Of a stretch of DNA of 64,000 nt, positions 1 through 8,752 are shown in pieces; position 1 is the first letter of the stretch; each line of letters starts with the position of its first letter. The DNA is taken from NCBI RefSeq assembly GCF_039541795.1, contig NZ_BAABGX010000003.1, positions 310,001 through 374,000 on the forward strand, written 5' to 3'. Source of the stretch: Nibribacter koreensis. GTDB taxonomy: Bacteria; Bacteroidota; Bacteroidia; Cytophagales; Hymenobacteraceae. The notes under the pieces are model-generated. The model was not told where the DNA came from. It worked only from the letters and a program-made list of their open reading frames with translations, and did no database searches. Both the position numbers and the translations under genes were made by a program.

Positions 1-109
1 CCGGCTGGAAGACATACAAAGAACCCGTGATGCCCACCACAGACAAGACGGCTCCGCTGAGTAAGCCCACCCAGAGGTGCAGAAAGACAAGGATTTTCTT
101 CAGTTTCAT
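1..109 (-). CDS. PepSY-associated TM protein, 5' fragment
   Basis: Only the first 36 codons are in the window; the gene continues past base 1. The start codon is the complement of bases 107-109. The peptide begins MKLKKILVFLHLWVGLLSGA and continues as a hydrophobic helix ending SLYVFQP. A basic start, an HLW motif and a glycine-rich first helix ending in a G-S-L-x-V-F motif are typical of the PepSY-associated transmembrane family. Members of that family often accompany siderophore receptors and are thought to act as inner-membrane ferric-siderophore reductases or uptake helpers. It lies on the same strand and just downstream of the TonB-dependent receptor, which fits iron acquisition. The rest of the protein cannot be judged from here. 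Confidence 0.8.
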   Translation of the reverse strand, partial: MKLKKILVFLHLWVGLLSGAVLSVVGITGSLYVFQP

Positions 110-114
110 AGTCA

Positions 115-159
115 CAAAAAACGCCGGCCTCTTTTACCTGTATGCAAGAGAGGCCGGCG
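115..159 (-). terminator. Intrinsic terminator after the TonB receptor
   Basis: An 11-bp GC-rich stem (CGCCGGCCTCT at 122-132 pairing with 149-159) has a 16-nt loop. On the minus strand it is followed by a T-run (complement of the A-run at 116-120). It lies between the receptor stop and the PepSY start, so the PepSY gene may depend on readthrough or on its own promoter. Confidence 0.75.
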
Positions 160-182
160 CTGTAAAAATAGGCGGAATTTAC

Positions 183-2495
183 TTAGAAGTTATACCCAAC
201 CGTGCCAATGATGGTACGCGGAGCACCCGGCATAATACCCGTAGCCGACTGCGCGCCGTCATAATAGTACTCATCCGTCAGGTTCTTGCCGTTCACACTC
301 ACGTGAATGCGCTTGGCGCGGTAGAAGATAGTCGCATCTACCTTGGTGTAACCTGGTAGTCTGAATGAGTCGTTGATGTCTCCCGGACGGGACTGCACCG
401 AGGTAAACCCTCCACCAAAGCCCAGGCCTTTCAATAGACCAGCCTGCAACTCATAGGTAGTCCAGAAGGTGAAGTTATGCGGGCTCACGTTCTGGAAACG
501 GGTGCCTTTGCTGGTCACGCCGTCACTGCTCACGCGGGCGTCAATAAAGCTGTAGGTGGCAATCAGGTTTAAGCCAGGCAACACCTCGCCGGTCACGTCC
601 ACCTCAGCGCCTTCACTAATGATTTCGCCTACCTGTACTCTAAAGTTAACGTCACGCGGGTCTACGGCAGAAATGTTGCTTTTCTTGATTCTGAAGTAGC
701 TGGTGGTCAGGTTCAAACGGTCCTGGAACAAGCCCAGTTTGATACCGCCTTCCAGTTGCTGGGTGCGTAACGGCTCAAAGGTGTCACCCTCCAATGTTCG
801 GCCAATCTCCGTCTGGAAACCGGTGGAATAGTTGGCGTAGGCAGACAAAGGGCCATAGACTTCATACAGCAAACCTATGCGCGGGTTAAAGGCGTAGTTG
901 CGCTGCGTGGTGGTGTCTTTGCCTAAATAATCCTCACTGCGGTAGTCAAAGATGTCATAGCGGCCGCCCAGCAACACGTTCAAACGCTGACGGATGGTGA
1001 TGAAATCCTGCAGGTAAAAACCGGCGTTCTGGGTGCGGTCCCGGTAGTCCTGAGAGGTAACGGTGCTGTTGACCGGTTTGGGCTTGGTGCTGTACTCTGG
1101 ATTATAAATGTCCAGCTGATCATAGGCTGCTCGTTTCACGTTCAGGTCCAGCATGAAGGAGCTGTACTCCACGCCCGCCACGGTACGGTGCGCAATGTCT
1201 GCGCCGGTGTTGAACTTACCATACACCTCATTCTGCGTGGCGAAGTACCGGTCAAAGGTGTACTGGTCCTGGTAGCGGCGATTAATCTTACGGTCTGAGT
1301 TAGCTACCAACGTTGTCTGCTCTACCAGTTTGCGGGTCTCGGTGCCGTAATTGAAGTTCACGGCGTGGCGCAGGCTCCAGGCATCGTTCAGGCGGTGCGT
1401 AAAGTTGTACTGCACCAAACGGTTCTGGTAAAACGAATAGTTGTCCGGCTCACCCAGACTTCGGCTGCGGGGCACGTCTGCAATCTTTCCTTTCACGGCA
1501 AAGATACCACGGTCAGAAGGCTGGTTGTGGTTCAGGAGCTCGGCTTCTACGCTTAAAGACGTGTTAGGGGAGAAGTCATACGTCACCGACGGGGCCACGA
1601 AGTAGCGCTTGGTCTTTACAAAATCGCGGTAGCTTTCACTGCGCTCATACAAGCCGTTTAAGCGGTATTTGAAGTTTTTGGCTTCGCCGATGGTACCGCC
1701 CAAGTCCACACTTGGTCTAACCAACCCGAAGCTGTTTCCCGTCAGTTGAATAGATTGGAATGTATAGGCCGTTGGTTTTTTAGTGGTAAGGTTGATGAGG
1801 CCGCCCGGGTCACTCACTCCATATAAAACTGAGGCAGGACCTTTCATGACTTCTACTTGCTGCACGTTGGCACTCTCCCGGTAGGTACGCGCTGGGTTTC
1901 TAAAGCCGTTCTTGAAAATACTGGTCTGGTCGGTTCTAAAGCCTCTTATCTGGAAAACATCGGTACGGCCGCCAAAGCCCGTTTCCACAGAGACGCCGCT
2001 CACGTTGCGCATGGCGTCTTCTACTCTTACCACCTGCAACTGGTCCATGGCTCTGCGCGACAAAACCTGCACCGACTGCGGCACGGTGCTCAAATGGGCT
2101 TCCATCTTAGTGGCCGTAGTGCCTTCGCGCTCCAGGTAGTTGCCGGCCTTGCTTCCGGTAATCTCTACCTGGGCTAAGGTGAAATCAGAGGTGTTCAAGC
2201 GCATGAACACGGGAACCACTTGCTGTTCTGCAATGGAGATGGTCTGCTTGACAGACTCATAGCCAATACCTGAAATCACCAACGTATAGTCGCCGGCGGG
2301 AATGCTTTTAATCAGAAATTTGCCTTCGTCATCAGTGGTGCTTCCCAGGGTAGTGCCTTCCAGGCCCACGCTGATGCCGGGCAGGGATTCGCCTTTCTGG
2401 GACTGAATGCGCCCCTCAATACGGCCCGTGGTCTGGGCGAAGGAAACAGTACTAGTAATTATGAAAAGGATTAGGAGGGTAAGTAGGCGGTGCAT
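183..2495 (-). CDS. TonB-dependent siderophore receptor
   Basis: Outer-membrane beta-barrel receptor of 770 residues, probably importing a ferric siderophore with TonB energy. Residues 1-21 are a signal peptide (cut after SFAQ). Residues about 23-105 form a carboxypeptidase-regulatory-like Ig domain, as is usual in Bacteroidota receptors. A plug domain follows at about 130-240 with the siderophore-receptor signature VEVMKGPASVLYG..DPGGLIN, and the rest is the barrel, ending in Phe (GTVGYNF) as outer-membrane proteins do. The length is normal. A good Bacteroidota promoter precedes it at 2528-2558, and a terminator follows it. The PepSY protein downstream supports an iron role. The actual siderophore cannot be told from the sequence. 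Confidence 0.93.
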   Translation of the reverse strand: MHRLLTLLILFIITSTVSFAQTTGRIEGRIQSQKGESLPGISVGLEGTTLGSTTDDEGKFLIKSIPAGDYTLVISGIGYESVKQTISIAEQQVVPVFMRLNTSDFTLAQVEITGSKAGNYLEREGTTATKMEAHLSTVPQSVQVLSRRAMDQLQVVRVEDAMRNVSGVSVETGFGGRTDVFQIRGFRTDQTSIFKNGFRNPARTYRESANVQQVEVMKGPASVLYGVSDPGGLINLTTKKPTAYTFQSIQLTGNSFGLVRPSVDLGGTIGEAKNFKYRLNGLYERSESYRDFVKTKRYFVAPSVTYDFSPNTSLSVEAELLNHNQPSDRGIFAVKGKIADVPRSRSLGEPDNYSFYQNRLVQYNFTHRLNDAWSLRHAVNFNYGTETRKLVEQTTLVANSDRKINRRYQDQYTFDRYFATQNEVYGKFNTGADIAHRTVAGVEYSSFMLDLNVKRAAYDQLDIYNPEYSTKPKPVNSTVTSQDYRDRTQNAGFYLQDFITIRQRLNVLLGGRYDIFDYRSEDYLGKDTTTQRNYAFNPRIGLLYEVYGPLSAYANYSTGFQTEIGRTLEGDTFEPLRTQQLEGGIKLGLFQDRLNLTTSYFRIKKSNISAVDPRDVNFRVQVGEIISEGAEVDVTGEVLPGLNLIATYSFIDARVSSDGVTSKGTRFQNVSPHNFTFWTTYELQAGLLKGLGFGGGFTSVQSRPGDINDSFRLPGYTKVDATIFYRAKRIHVSVNGKNLTDEYYYDGAQSATGIMPGAPRTIIGTVGYNF

Positions 2496-2527
2496 GTCTA
2501 TTTATTTAGACTAATTATAAACTTGCG

Positions 2528-2558
2528 CAAACTTACAGCCGGATTTCAGAATAACAAA
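2528..2558 (-). promoter_or_regulatory. Promoter of the TonB receptor gene
   Basis: Read on the minus strand: TTTG (2555-2558), a 19-nt spacer, then TAAGTTTG (2528-2535). This matches the Bacteroidota sigma-factor consensus TTTG-N19-TAnnTTTG fully. It lies 33 nt upstream of the receptor start codon. Confidence 0.8.
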
Positions 2559-2574
2559 ATTGTTTAGAAGGTTT

Positions 2575-3669
2575 CTAAATAATCATCCCGCCCTCTGCCG
2601 CACCTGGCACCACGGTCCTGGTCATGGGCAGGCAGTCTGGGTAGTTCTTCTGCACAAAATCCACCAGCTGCTCGCGCACCAGACAGCGCAGGTCAAAGGC
2701 GGTGCCAGAGTCGCGGGCGCTCACCAGCATGCGCAGTTCCAGGGTTCGCTCCTTTGAATCTGTGACCTGTAGCAGGCCTACGCGCCCGTCCCAGAGCGGC
2801 GTCTCTTTTAAGATTCTGTTCAACTCCTGCCTTAAGGGTTCTACCGGAATGGTGTAATCCAGGTATAGAAAGACAGTGCCCAGAATCTCGGCGTTGGTGC
2901 GGGTCCAGTTCTGGAAGGGCTTTTCAATAAAGTAATTGATGGGCAGGACCAGACGGCGCTGGTCCCAGAGGCGCATGACCACGTAGGTCAGGTTGATCTC
3001 TTCCACGCGGCCCCATTCGTTCTCCACCACCAGCACATCGTCAATCCTAATGGGTTGGGTGAAGGCAATCTGGAAACCGGCCAGCAGGTTAGCCAGGGAG
3101 CGCTGCGCGGCAAAACCCACAATGACGCCCGCAATCCCTGCCGAGGTGAGCAGACCCGTGCCTATCTTACGCACCGTCGGGAAACTCATCAACACCAGCG
3201 CCGCGGCAAAGAAGATGATCAAGATGATGACCAGCCTCCTAATGAACTGCAGCTGCGTGAACAGGCGCCGCTCCCGTATGTTGTCCTCCTTGTCTATGTG
3301 ATGCTTTTTGCGGATTCTGTACTGCACCACGTTCACCCAGCCAATCAGGAAATAGGCAAAGGTGCAGATGAGCAGAATCTCCATGAGGCGGCGCAGCACC
3401 TCAAAGGGCCTGGGCGCTAGCGGCAGCAGCGGCAACACGGTTGACAAGACCAACAGGGGCAGAAAATAGGCCACGGGTTTGCCTAGCTTCAAGAGCATGC
3501 CTTCTACCCAGACGCTGGGGAACCAATGCTGGTAGGCAGCCAGCACTTTGAATATAATCCATTTAAGAACCAGCCCCACCAACAAGGCCGCCACCACCAC
3601 GCCCAAACCCTGCAAAAACTGCGAAAGATGGTCTAGGGTGAAGTGCCTGAGTTGTTCTAGTAGTTCCAT
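2575..3669 (-). CDS. MscS-family mechanosensitive ion channel
   Basis: A 364-residue membrane protein with several hydrophobic helices in the first 190 residues, followed by the MscS core. The pore-helix/beta-domain junction reads GIAGVIVGFAAQRSLANLLA and is followed by an FTQPIRIDDVL segment and a WGRVEEI motif, both highly typical of MscS. The family opens under membrane tension to release solutes after osmotic downshock. It is divergent from the trehalose synthesis gene, which fits a shared osmotic-stress theme. The C-terminal part is the usual alpha/beta domain. Confidence 0.92.
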   Translation of the reverse strand: MELLEQLRHFTLDHLSQFLQGLGVVVAALLVGLVLKWIIFKVLAAYQHWFPSVWVEGMLLKLGKPVAYFLPLLVLSTVLPLLPLAPRPFEVLRRLMEILLICTFAYFLIGWVNVVQYRIRKKHHIDKEDNIRERRLFTQLQFIRRLVIILIIFFAAALVLMSFPTVRKIGTGLLTSAGIAGVIVGFAAQRSLANLLAGFQIAFTQPIRIDDVLVVENEWGRVEEINLTYVVMRLWDQRRLVLPINYFIEKPFQNWTRTNAEILGTVFLYLDYTIPVEPLRQELNRILKETPLWDGRVGLLQVTDSKERTLELRMLVSARDSGTAFDLRCLVREQLVDFVQKNYPDCLPMTRTVVPGAAEGGMII

Positions 3670-3889
3670 GTAGGAGAGCGCCGTTTAAGTCTTCCCTTAC
3701 CCTTGGCAAGAGAGAAAGGTTGTCCACTCATGCCAGTAGCAAGCCTTCCCTCAAGAATATAGGACAATTTATATATCTTTTAACCTATGCCCCGTGAAAA
3801 GAGTAAACTATACCACTAAGCAGTAAGCGGCGCCAATACTTGGTAAATAAACTGTCAGCGCCTTCTTGTATGTCACAAACCAGTACCCT

Positions 3890-6070
3890 ATGTCTAAAAC
3901 CATCATCATTTCTAATAGATTACCCATAAAAGTACAGCGCAAGGAAGAGGGGTTGGCTTATGAGACAAGTGAAGGAGGATTGGCCACGGGCTTAGGCTCT
4001 ATCTATAAAGAAGGAGACAACGTCTGGATTGGCTGGCCGGGTCTTTTCTTTGAGGATGAAGCCGAAGAACAGGAGGTGACCCTCTCGCTCAAGTCACAGA
4101 GCATGCACCCGGTATTCCTGACGGAGAGCGAGATAAAAGAATTCTACGAAGGCTTCAGCAATGAGACGCTGTGGCCCTCTTTCCATTATTTTAGTCAGTA
4201 CACCGTCTATGACGATGTTTACTGGGAGGCGTACCAACATGTAAACCGCAAGTTTTGCCAGGCCGTCATGCAGGTAGCCCAGCCCGGCGACACCATCTGG
4301 GTGCATGACTACCAACTGCTGTTGCTGCCCGCCTACCTCAGAGAGGCGTTTCCAGACAGCAGCATCGGGTTTTTTCAGCACATTCCCTTCCCTTCCTTTG
4401 AGGTGTTCAGGATGCTGCCCTGGCGCGAACAGCTCCTGAAAGGAATACTTGGAGCCGATTTGATTGGCTTCCATACTTATGATGATGTGAGACATTTCCT
4501 GAGTTCGGTGAGCCGCATCATTGGCATGAATACCGCCCAAGGCATGATAGACAACGGCTACCGCCAAATCATGGTGGACGCGTTCCCCATGGGCATAGAT
4601 TATGAGAAGTATGCGCAACTGGCCGCCTCGCCAGAGATGAAGGAAAAGCTTATTCCTTATAATGAGGCTTTAAGCGGCCAGAAGGTTATTCTATCCATTG
4701 ACCGCCTGGACTATTCCAAAGGCATACCGGCGCGCTTGCAGGCCTTTGAGCTGCTGTTACAGGAGTACCCAGAGTTCAGGGAGAAAGTGACCTTGTTCAT
4801 GCTGGTGGTGCCGTCCCGTGACCAGGTAGAAAAGTACAAGCAACTCAAAGAAACCATTGACGAGCTGGTGGGCCGCATCAACAGCTCTTACCGTACCATC
4901 TCCTGGAACCCCATTCAATACTTCTATCGGTCATTTCCCATTGAAGAACTTTCTGCCTTATACACGGTGGCAGACATTGCCCTCATCACACCCATGCGCG
5001 ACGGCATGAACCTGGTCTGCAAAGAGTTTGTAGCCAGCAAGCTGGACCAGAAGGGCGTTTTGATCTTGAGCGAGATGGCCGGGGCCGCCAAAGAACTGTC
5101 AGACGCGCTCATCATCAACCCAAATGACCTGGGCCAGATGGTGCAAGCCATGCGCGAAGCCATGACCATGCCCGAGGCCGAGCAGCAAATCCGCATGCAG
5201 CACATGCAGGACATTCTCAAGCGCTATGACATTCACCAGTGGGTGAGCATTTTCATGAACCGTCTGGAATACATCAAACTCAAGCAGCTAAGCCTGGCCA
5301 CTGAGTACCTTTCTCAAGAAGAGCGCCAAGCCTTGCTCCAGAGCTACCGCCAAGCCCAACAGCGCATCCTGTTCCTGGATTATGACGGTACGCTCACCGG
5401 CTTTGTGCAGAATCCCAAGCATGCTTTCCCCGATGAAGAACTCCTGCGCGTCCTGGATCAGTTAACGCAAGAGCCCAAAAACCGCGTGGTGGTTATCAGC
5501 GGCCGAGACCGTCATACTTTAGAGGATTGGTTAGGTCATCTGCCCGTAGACATCATTGCCGAACACGGCGTCTGGATGCGCCAGCAAACCCATGAGTGGC
5601 AGATGATGCACCACATCACCAATGAATGGAAAACCGAGGTGCGCCCCATCATGGAAATGCACGTGAGCCGTACGCCGGGTTCCTTCATTGAAGAGAAGGA
5701 TTACTCCCTGGTGTGGCATTACCGCAAAGTAGACGCTTCTTTGGGAGAACTGCGCGCCCGCGAACTCAGCAACCACCTTCAGTTCATGGCCGCCAACATC
5801 AACCTGCAAGTCATGGAAGGCGACAAGGTGCTGGAAGTAAAGAACGTGGAAGTGAACAAGGGCTTGGCTACGCTCCGTTGGCTAGAACTGCACCCCCATG
5901 ATTTCCTGCTGGCCATTGGTGATGACCGCACCGACGAGGACATGTTCAAGATGATGCCTGATGATGCCTATACCATTAAAGTAGGTAGTCAGCGCTCTTT
6001 TGCCAAGTACAACCTGGACAATCATCAAGAAGTGAGAAAGCTGTTACAAGAGCTTTGCTCTCAGCACTAG
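3890..6070 (+). CDS. Bifunctional trehalose-6-phosphate synthase/phosphatase
   Basis: A 726-residue fusion of two enzymes. Residues 1 to about 460 are a GT20 trehalose-6-phosphate synthase: SNRLPIKV at the start, WVHDYQLLLLPAYLR, SIDRLDYSKGIPARL and TPMRDGMNLVCKEFVAS. Residues from about 485 are a HAD-type trehalose-6-phosphate phosphatase with the DxDxT nucleophile motif (LFLDYDGTLTG), VISGRDR, AEHGVW and the acidic motif GDDRTDEDMF. Together they make trehalose from UDP-glucose and glucose-6-phosphate in the cytoplasm. I chose the ATG at 3890 (MSKTIIISNRLP) because homologues begin there; an in-frame codon at 3866 adds eight unsupported residues. All catalytic motifs are present. Confidence 0.95.
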   Translation: MSKTIIISNRLPIKVQRKEEGLAYETSEGGLATGLGSIYKEGDNVWIGWPGLFFEDEAEEQEVTLSLKSQSMHPVFLTESEIKEFYEGFSNETLWPSFHYFSQYTVYDDVYWEAYQHVNRKFCQAVMQVAQPGDTIWVHDYQLLLLPAYLREAFPDSSIGFFQHIPFPSFEVFRMLPWREQLLKGILGADLIGFHTYDDVRHFLSSVSRIIGMNTAQGMIDNGYRQIMVDAFPMGIDYEKYAQLAASPEMKEKLIPYNEALSGQKVILSIDRLDYSKGIPARLQAFELLLQEYPEFREKVTLFMLVVPSRDQVEKYKQLKETIDELVGRINSSYRTISWNPIQYFYRSFPIEELSALYTVADIALITPMRDGMNLVCKEFVASKLDQKGVLILSEMAGAAKELSDALIINPNDLGQMVQAMREAMTMPEAEQQIRMQHMQDILKRYDIHQWVSIFMNRLEYIKLKQLSLATEYLSQEERQALLQSYRQAQQRILFLDYDGTLTGFVQNPKHAFPDEELLRVLDQLTQEPKNRVVVISGRDRHTLEDWLGHLPVDIIAEHGVWMRQQTHEWQMMHHITNEWKTEVRPIMEMHVSRTPGSFIEEKDYSLVWHYRKVDASLGELRARELSNHLQFMAANINLQVMEGDKVLEVKNVEVNKGLATLRWLELHPHDFLLAIGDDRTDEDMFKMMPDDAYTIKVGSQRSFAKYNLDNHQEVRKLLQELCSQH

Positions 6071-6087
6071 TTGGATGCTTGACTTAT

Positions 6088-6125
6088 CGTTTTTGGCTTA
6101 TTTTCCAGAAAGTAAGCCAAAAACG
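6088..6125. repeat. 38-bp palindromic repeat, copy A
   Basis: A near-perfect palindrome just after the trehalose gene. Relative to the consensus half-site CGTTTTTGGCCTGTTTTC, the arms read GGCTTA and TAAGCC, a paired change that preserves the stem. It is also the left edge of the composite module 6088-6644. Confidence 0.9.
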
Positions 6126-6173
6126 ATTACAAGAATTTCAATTTAGTCTTTCAAGGAGAAAATGGGCTTCTTC

Positions 6174-6203
6174 GTCCCCCTTTGAAGGGGGTAGGGGGAT
6201 GAC
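6174..6203 (+). repeat. 30-bp CCCCC/GGGGG box, copy 1
   Basis: It starts GTCCCCCTTTGAAGGGGG and ends GTAGGGGGATGAC. Identical 30-bp copies are at 10925-10954 (inverted) and 49752-49781. The core CCCCCTTTGAAGGGGG is itself an inverted repeat. Confidence 0.85.
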
Positions 6204-6606
6204 TACTATAGCTGATTAATAAAGGTTTAGCTTTTACCTCTCAATCCTGTACTTCTCAACTTTCAACTCTTAACTTTTCTGCCCGGGTTTGTCACTTTTC
6301 TCCTTGATGAGAAAAGTAACCAAAAGAATCAAGAAGAAAAGAAACTCGCTGCCGCTCAGACAGCTTTTCTTCAGACTCTGCACCTGGCTGAGGCTATCTG
6401 TTTCATGGTAGGCTTACGCTACTGCCAGATGCCAAGCCACTGCTCGGTCCCTGCCCATGCTCCGGGCGCACAGCCAAGGCTTCCCTGCGCAAGGTCGGTC
6501 GGCAGGCGGCTTGGTGTTTGAGAGGCGGCAATGCGTTCTTCGCTGGAGCGGATTTTTCTGTAGAGACCAGGCACTGCCTTGTCTCCTGCGCATTGCTTGG
6601 CTATTT

Positions 6607-6644
6607 CGTTTTTGGCTTGTTTTCTGGAAAATAGGCCGAAAACG
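6607..6644. repeat. 38-bp palindromic repeat, copy B
   Basis: Right edge of the composite module 6088-6644. It lies just before the GH15 terminator hairpin. Confidence 0.88.
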
Positions 6645-6653
6645 GCATCCACC

Positions 6654-6696
6654 TTAACCAAGAAAGGCCAGCAATTCGCTGGCCTTTCTTGGTTAA
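6654..6696. terminator. Terminator hairpin after the GH15 gene
   Basis: A perfect 19-bp stem (6654-6672 pairing with 6678-6696) with a 5-nt loop lies just beyond the stop of the minus-strand GH15 gene. It is near symmetrical and could also stop transcription from the plus strand. Confidence 0.7.
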
Positions 6697-6714
6697 TCAT
6701 ACAACTTCTCCTCC

Positions 6715-8496
6715 TTATAAGAAAGAAGGCCTGTCTAGGCGTTTGGAAATGCGGTAAGCTGCATTCAATAAGCCCACATGGCTGTAGGCCTGCGGGAAGT
6801 TACCCCACTGGCTTCCGTCTCTGGAGTCTACGTCCTCGCTCAATAATCCCAAATGGTTGGTGTATTGGAGGATGTTCTCAAACTCATGCAGGGCTTCTTC
6901 TACGCGGCCCACGCAGGCCAGGGCCTCAATGTACCAGAAGGCACAGATGAGGAAGGTACTTTGCGGTACGCCAAAATCATCGGCGTGCTTGTAGCGGTAG
7001 AAAAGTCCCTCGGGGGTTTTAAGCTCGCGTTCCATGGCTTCTAGGTGCGTTTTGGCTACCTCAGAGGCGGGGTCAATGTAGTGCATCATGATTAGTTGCA
7101 AGGTGCTGGCATCTAGGTGATTCTTACCTATGGCCTGGGTGTACACGCCGCGTTCCGGGTCAAAGCACTGCTCAATCTTAGCGGCTGCCTGTTGCATTAA
7201 ATCGGTGGCCAGCTGGTGCAGTTGTTCGTCGCCAAAATGACGGGCTGCGCTTCTTGCCGCCGCCGCACCTGCCCAATGGAACAGGTAGGTGTAGGTATGG
7301 TACTGCGCAAAATCCCGGAACTCCCAGAGGCCGGCATCGGGCTCTTCCATGGTGTCCTGAATCTTGTAAAGCGTCTTGTAAATCAGTTTCTGCGACTCAA
7401 TGCGCTCGGCGTCATTAAAACGGCGGTCAATATAGAGCGGCAAAAGGGCTACCAGAATCTGACCGTAGACGTCGTTCTGAATGTGGGTGTAGGCATCATT
7501 GCCAATGCGCACCGGCTTGTTGCCCAGGTAGCCTTCCAGCTCCAGTTCCAGCTCGGTGAGTTTGCTTTGCCCGCTGATGGAGTAGAGCGGTTGGTAACGC
7601 GGCGTGTCCTTGGCGGTGATGTTGGCGATGAAATGGAAGTAGCGCTCCATTTCCTCAAAGTGGCCTATGTTGTTGAACGCGTTGAGAATATAGTACGTGT
7701 CCCGCATCCAGCAGAAGCGGTAATCCCAGTTCCGGCCGCTACCGGGGTGCTCTGGCAAGCTGGTGGTAGGCGAAGCGATGATGGCGCCCGTGTCTTCGTA
7801 CTGGTGTATTTTCAAAGCCAACGCAGACCGTATCACCTGCTCCTGGAAGAAATTGCTGATGCTGGTGTTTTTGACCCAGTTGTGCCAGTAGCGGGTGGTT
7901 TGGCGCAGGAAGGATTCTACGGTGCTCTCCAGGTTGGCCTCCAGCGGTGCGCCATAGGTTAAGACAAAGTAGAGCGTCTCATTCAGGACAAAAAACTGGT
8001 CCTCCAGGATGTAGCTCAAAGACGCGTTGGTGGTCAGGCGCACTTCCTCGTCCAAGCCCAGAAACGCGATGTGGTTGGAACTGCGTCTTCGTTTTAATTC
8101 CAGTTGGCCATAGTTCCCCACCGGACGGCAGGTGGCTTTAATGCGTGGCGAACCAGCGATAGGTTCCACTTTTCTAACCAGCATCAAAGGCTTGTAATAG
8201 CGCTGGTGCTGTCTAAAACGCGGCGCGAAGTCGGTGACCCGGTAACTGCCTTCCTGGCAGGTGATTTCGGTGCAGAGGATGTTGGTGTTCTCTACATAAT
8301 ATTGGTGCGAGGTGAATTCCTCGGCGTCTGGTTTCAGGGAGAATTCGCCGCCTTTTTGCCGGTCCATCATGGGCCCGAACACAAAACTGCTGTCAAATCT
8401 GGGCCAGCAGAGCCATTCAATGTTGGTGTCTTGGTGGATCAAGGCTAGATAGGCACAGTTGCCAATCAAGCCCATGTCATAGGTGTGCTTCGCCAT
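6715..8496 (-). CDS. Glycoside hydrolase family 15 protein
   Basis: A 593-residue GH15 enzyme (glucoamylase-like (alpha/alpha)6 barrel). The N-terminal domain reads GNCAYLALIHQDTNIEWLCW, with a PRFDSS motif after it. The catalytic domain contains RNWDYRFCWMRDTYYILNAF, the strongest family signature, and the C-terminal catalytic region holds LLSEDVDSRDGSQWGNFPQA. No signal peptide is seen, so it is probably cytoplasmic. Known activities in this clade include glucoamylase, glucodextranase and trehalase. Placement tail-to-tail with the trehalose synthesis fusion makes trehalose breakdown plausible, but that is inference. Confidence 0.9.
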   Translation of the reverse strand: MAKHTYDMGLIGNCAYLALIHQDTNIEWLCWPRFDSSFVFGPMMDRQKGGEFSLKPDAEEFTSHQYYVENTNILCTEITCQEGSYRVTDFAPRFRQHQRYYKPLMLVRKVEPIAGSPRIKATCRPVGNYGQLELKRRRSSNHIAFLGLDEEVRLTTNASLSYILEDQFFVLNETLYFVLTYGAPLEANLESTVESFLRQTTRYWHNWVKNTSISNFFQEQVIRSALALKIHQYEDTGAIIASPTTSLPEHPGSGRNWDYRFCWMRDTYYILNAFNNIGHFEEMERYFHFIANITAKDTPRYQPLYSISGQSKLTELELELEGYLGNKPVRIGNDAYTHIQNDVYGQILVALLPLYIDRRFNDAERIESQKLIYKTLYKIQDTMEEPDAGLWEFRDFAQYHTYTYLFHWAGAAAARSAARHFGDEQLHQLATDLMQQAAAKIEQCFDPERGVYTQAIGKNHLDASTLQLIMMHYIDPASEVAKTHLEAMERELKTPEGLFYRYKHADDFGVPQSTFLICAFWYIEALACVGRVEEALHEFENILQYTNHLGLLSEDVDSRDGSQWGNFPQAYSHVGLLNAAYRISKRLDRPSFL

Positions 8497-8752
8497 ACGG
8501 GTTCTGATAGACGCCGGGATTGTCTGCCGGCTTCTGACATACCGTGTACCGTTTTGCGTAGGCTGAGGTTTCTAAAAATATGGAGGTAGCGGTCTAAACC
8601 ATGTTTATTGCCGTAGGTTCACTGTTTATTATCTGGAGCCCGTAAAACCTTTTGAAAGCGGTGGTATTCTTTTAACTGAAGTCTTTAATCCTGTTTATTA
8701 GTTAAGCAGAATTGAATATAGTCAACTATTAAATGATTTGTTTGTGAATCGT

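Larger units (their letters stand above)
6088..6644. repeat. Composite intergenic repeat module, copy 1
   Basis: This module fills most of the space between the trehalose gene and the GH15 gene and has a second copy at 49691-50277. In order it holds a 38-bp palindrome, a 30-bp CCCCC/GGGGG box (6174-6203), a repeat of about 310 bp (6287-6596) and another 38-bp palindrome (6607-6644). The 310-bp part starts with a hairpin-forming stretch (ACTTTTCTC paired with GAGAAAAGT) and ends with a GAGAC..GTCTC hairpin at 6563-6585. No convincing protein is encoded; the open frames in it are shadows of the repeats. It could be a non-autonomous mobile element or a structured RNA. Confidence 0.8.

Noticed and set aside
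27..359. A 110-codon plus-strand frame at the left end
   Set aside because: It overlaps the PepSY start, a terminator and the receptor C-terminus, all on the other strand.
6419..6700. Small frames with peptides like ACFLENRPKT or GLFSGKQAKN in many gaps
   Set aside because: They are translations of the 38-bp palindrome in different phases, not a protein family.
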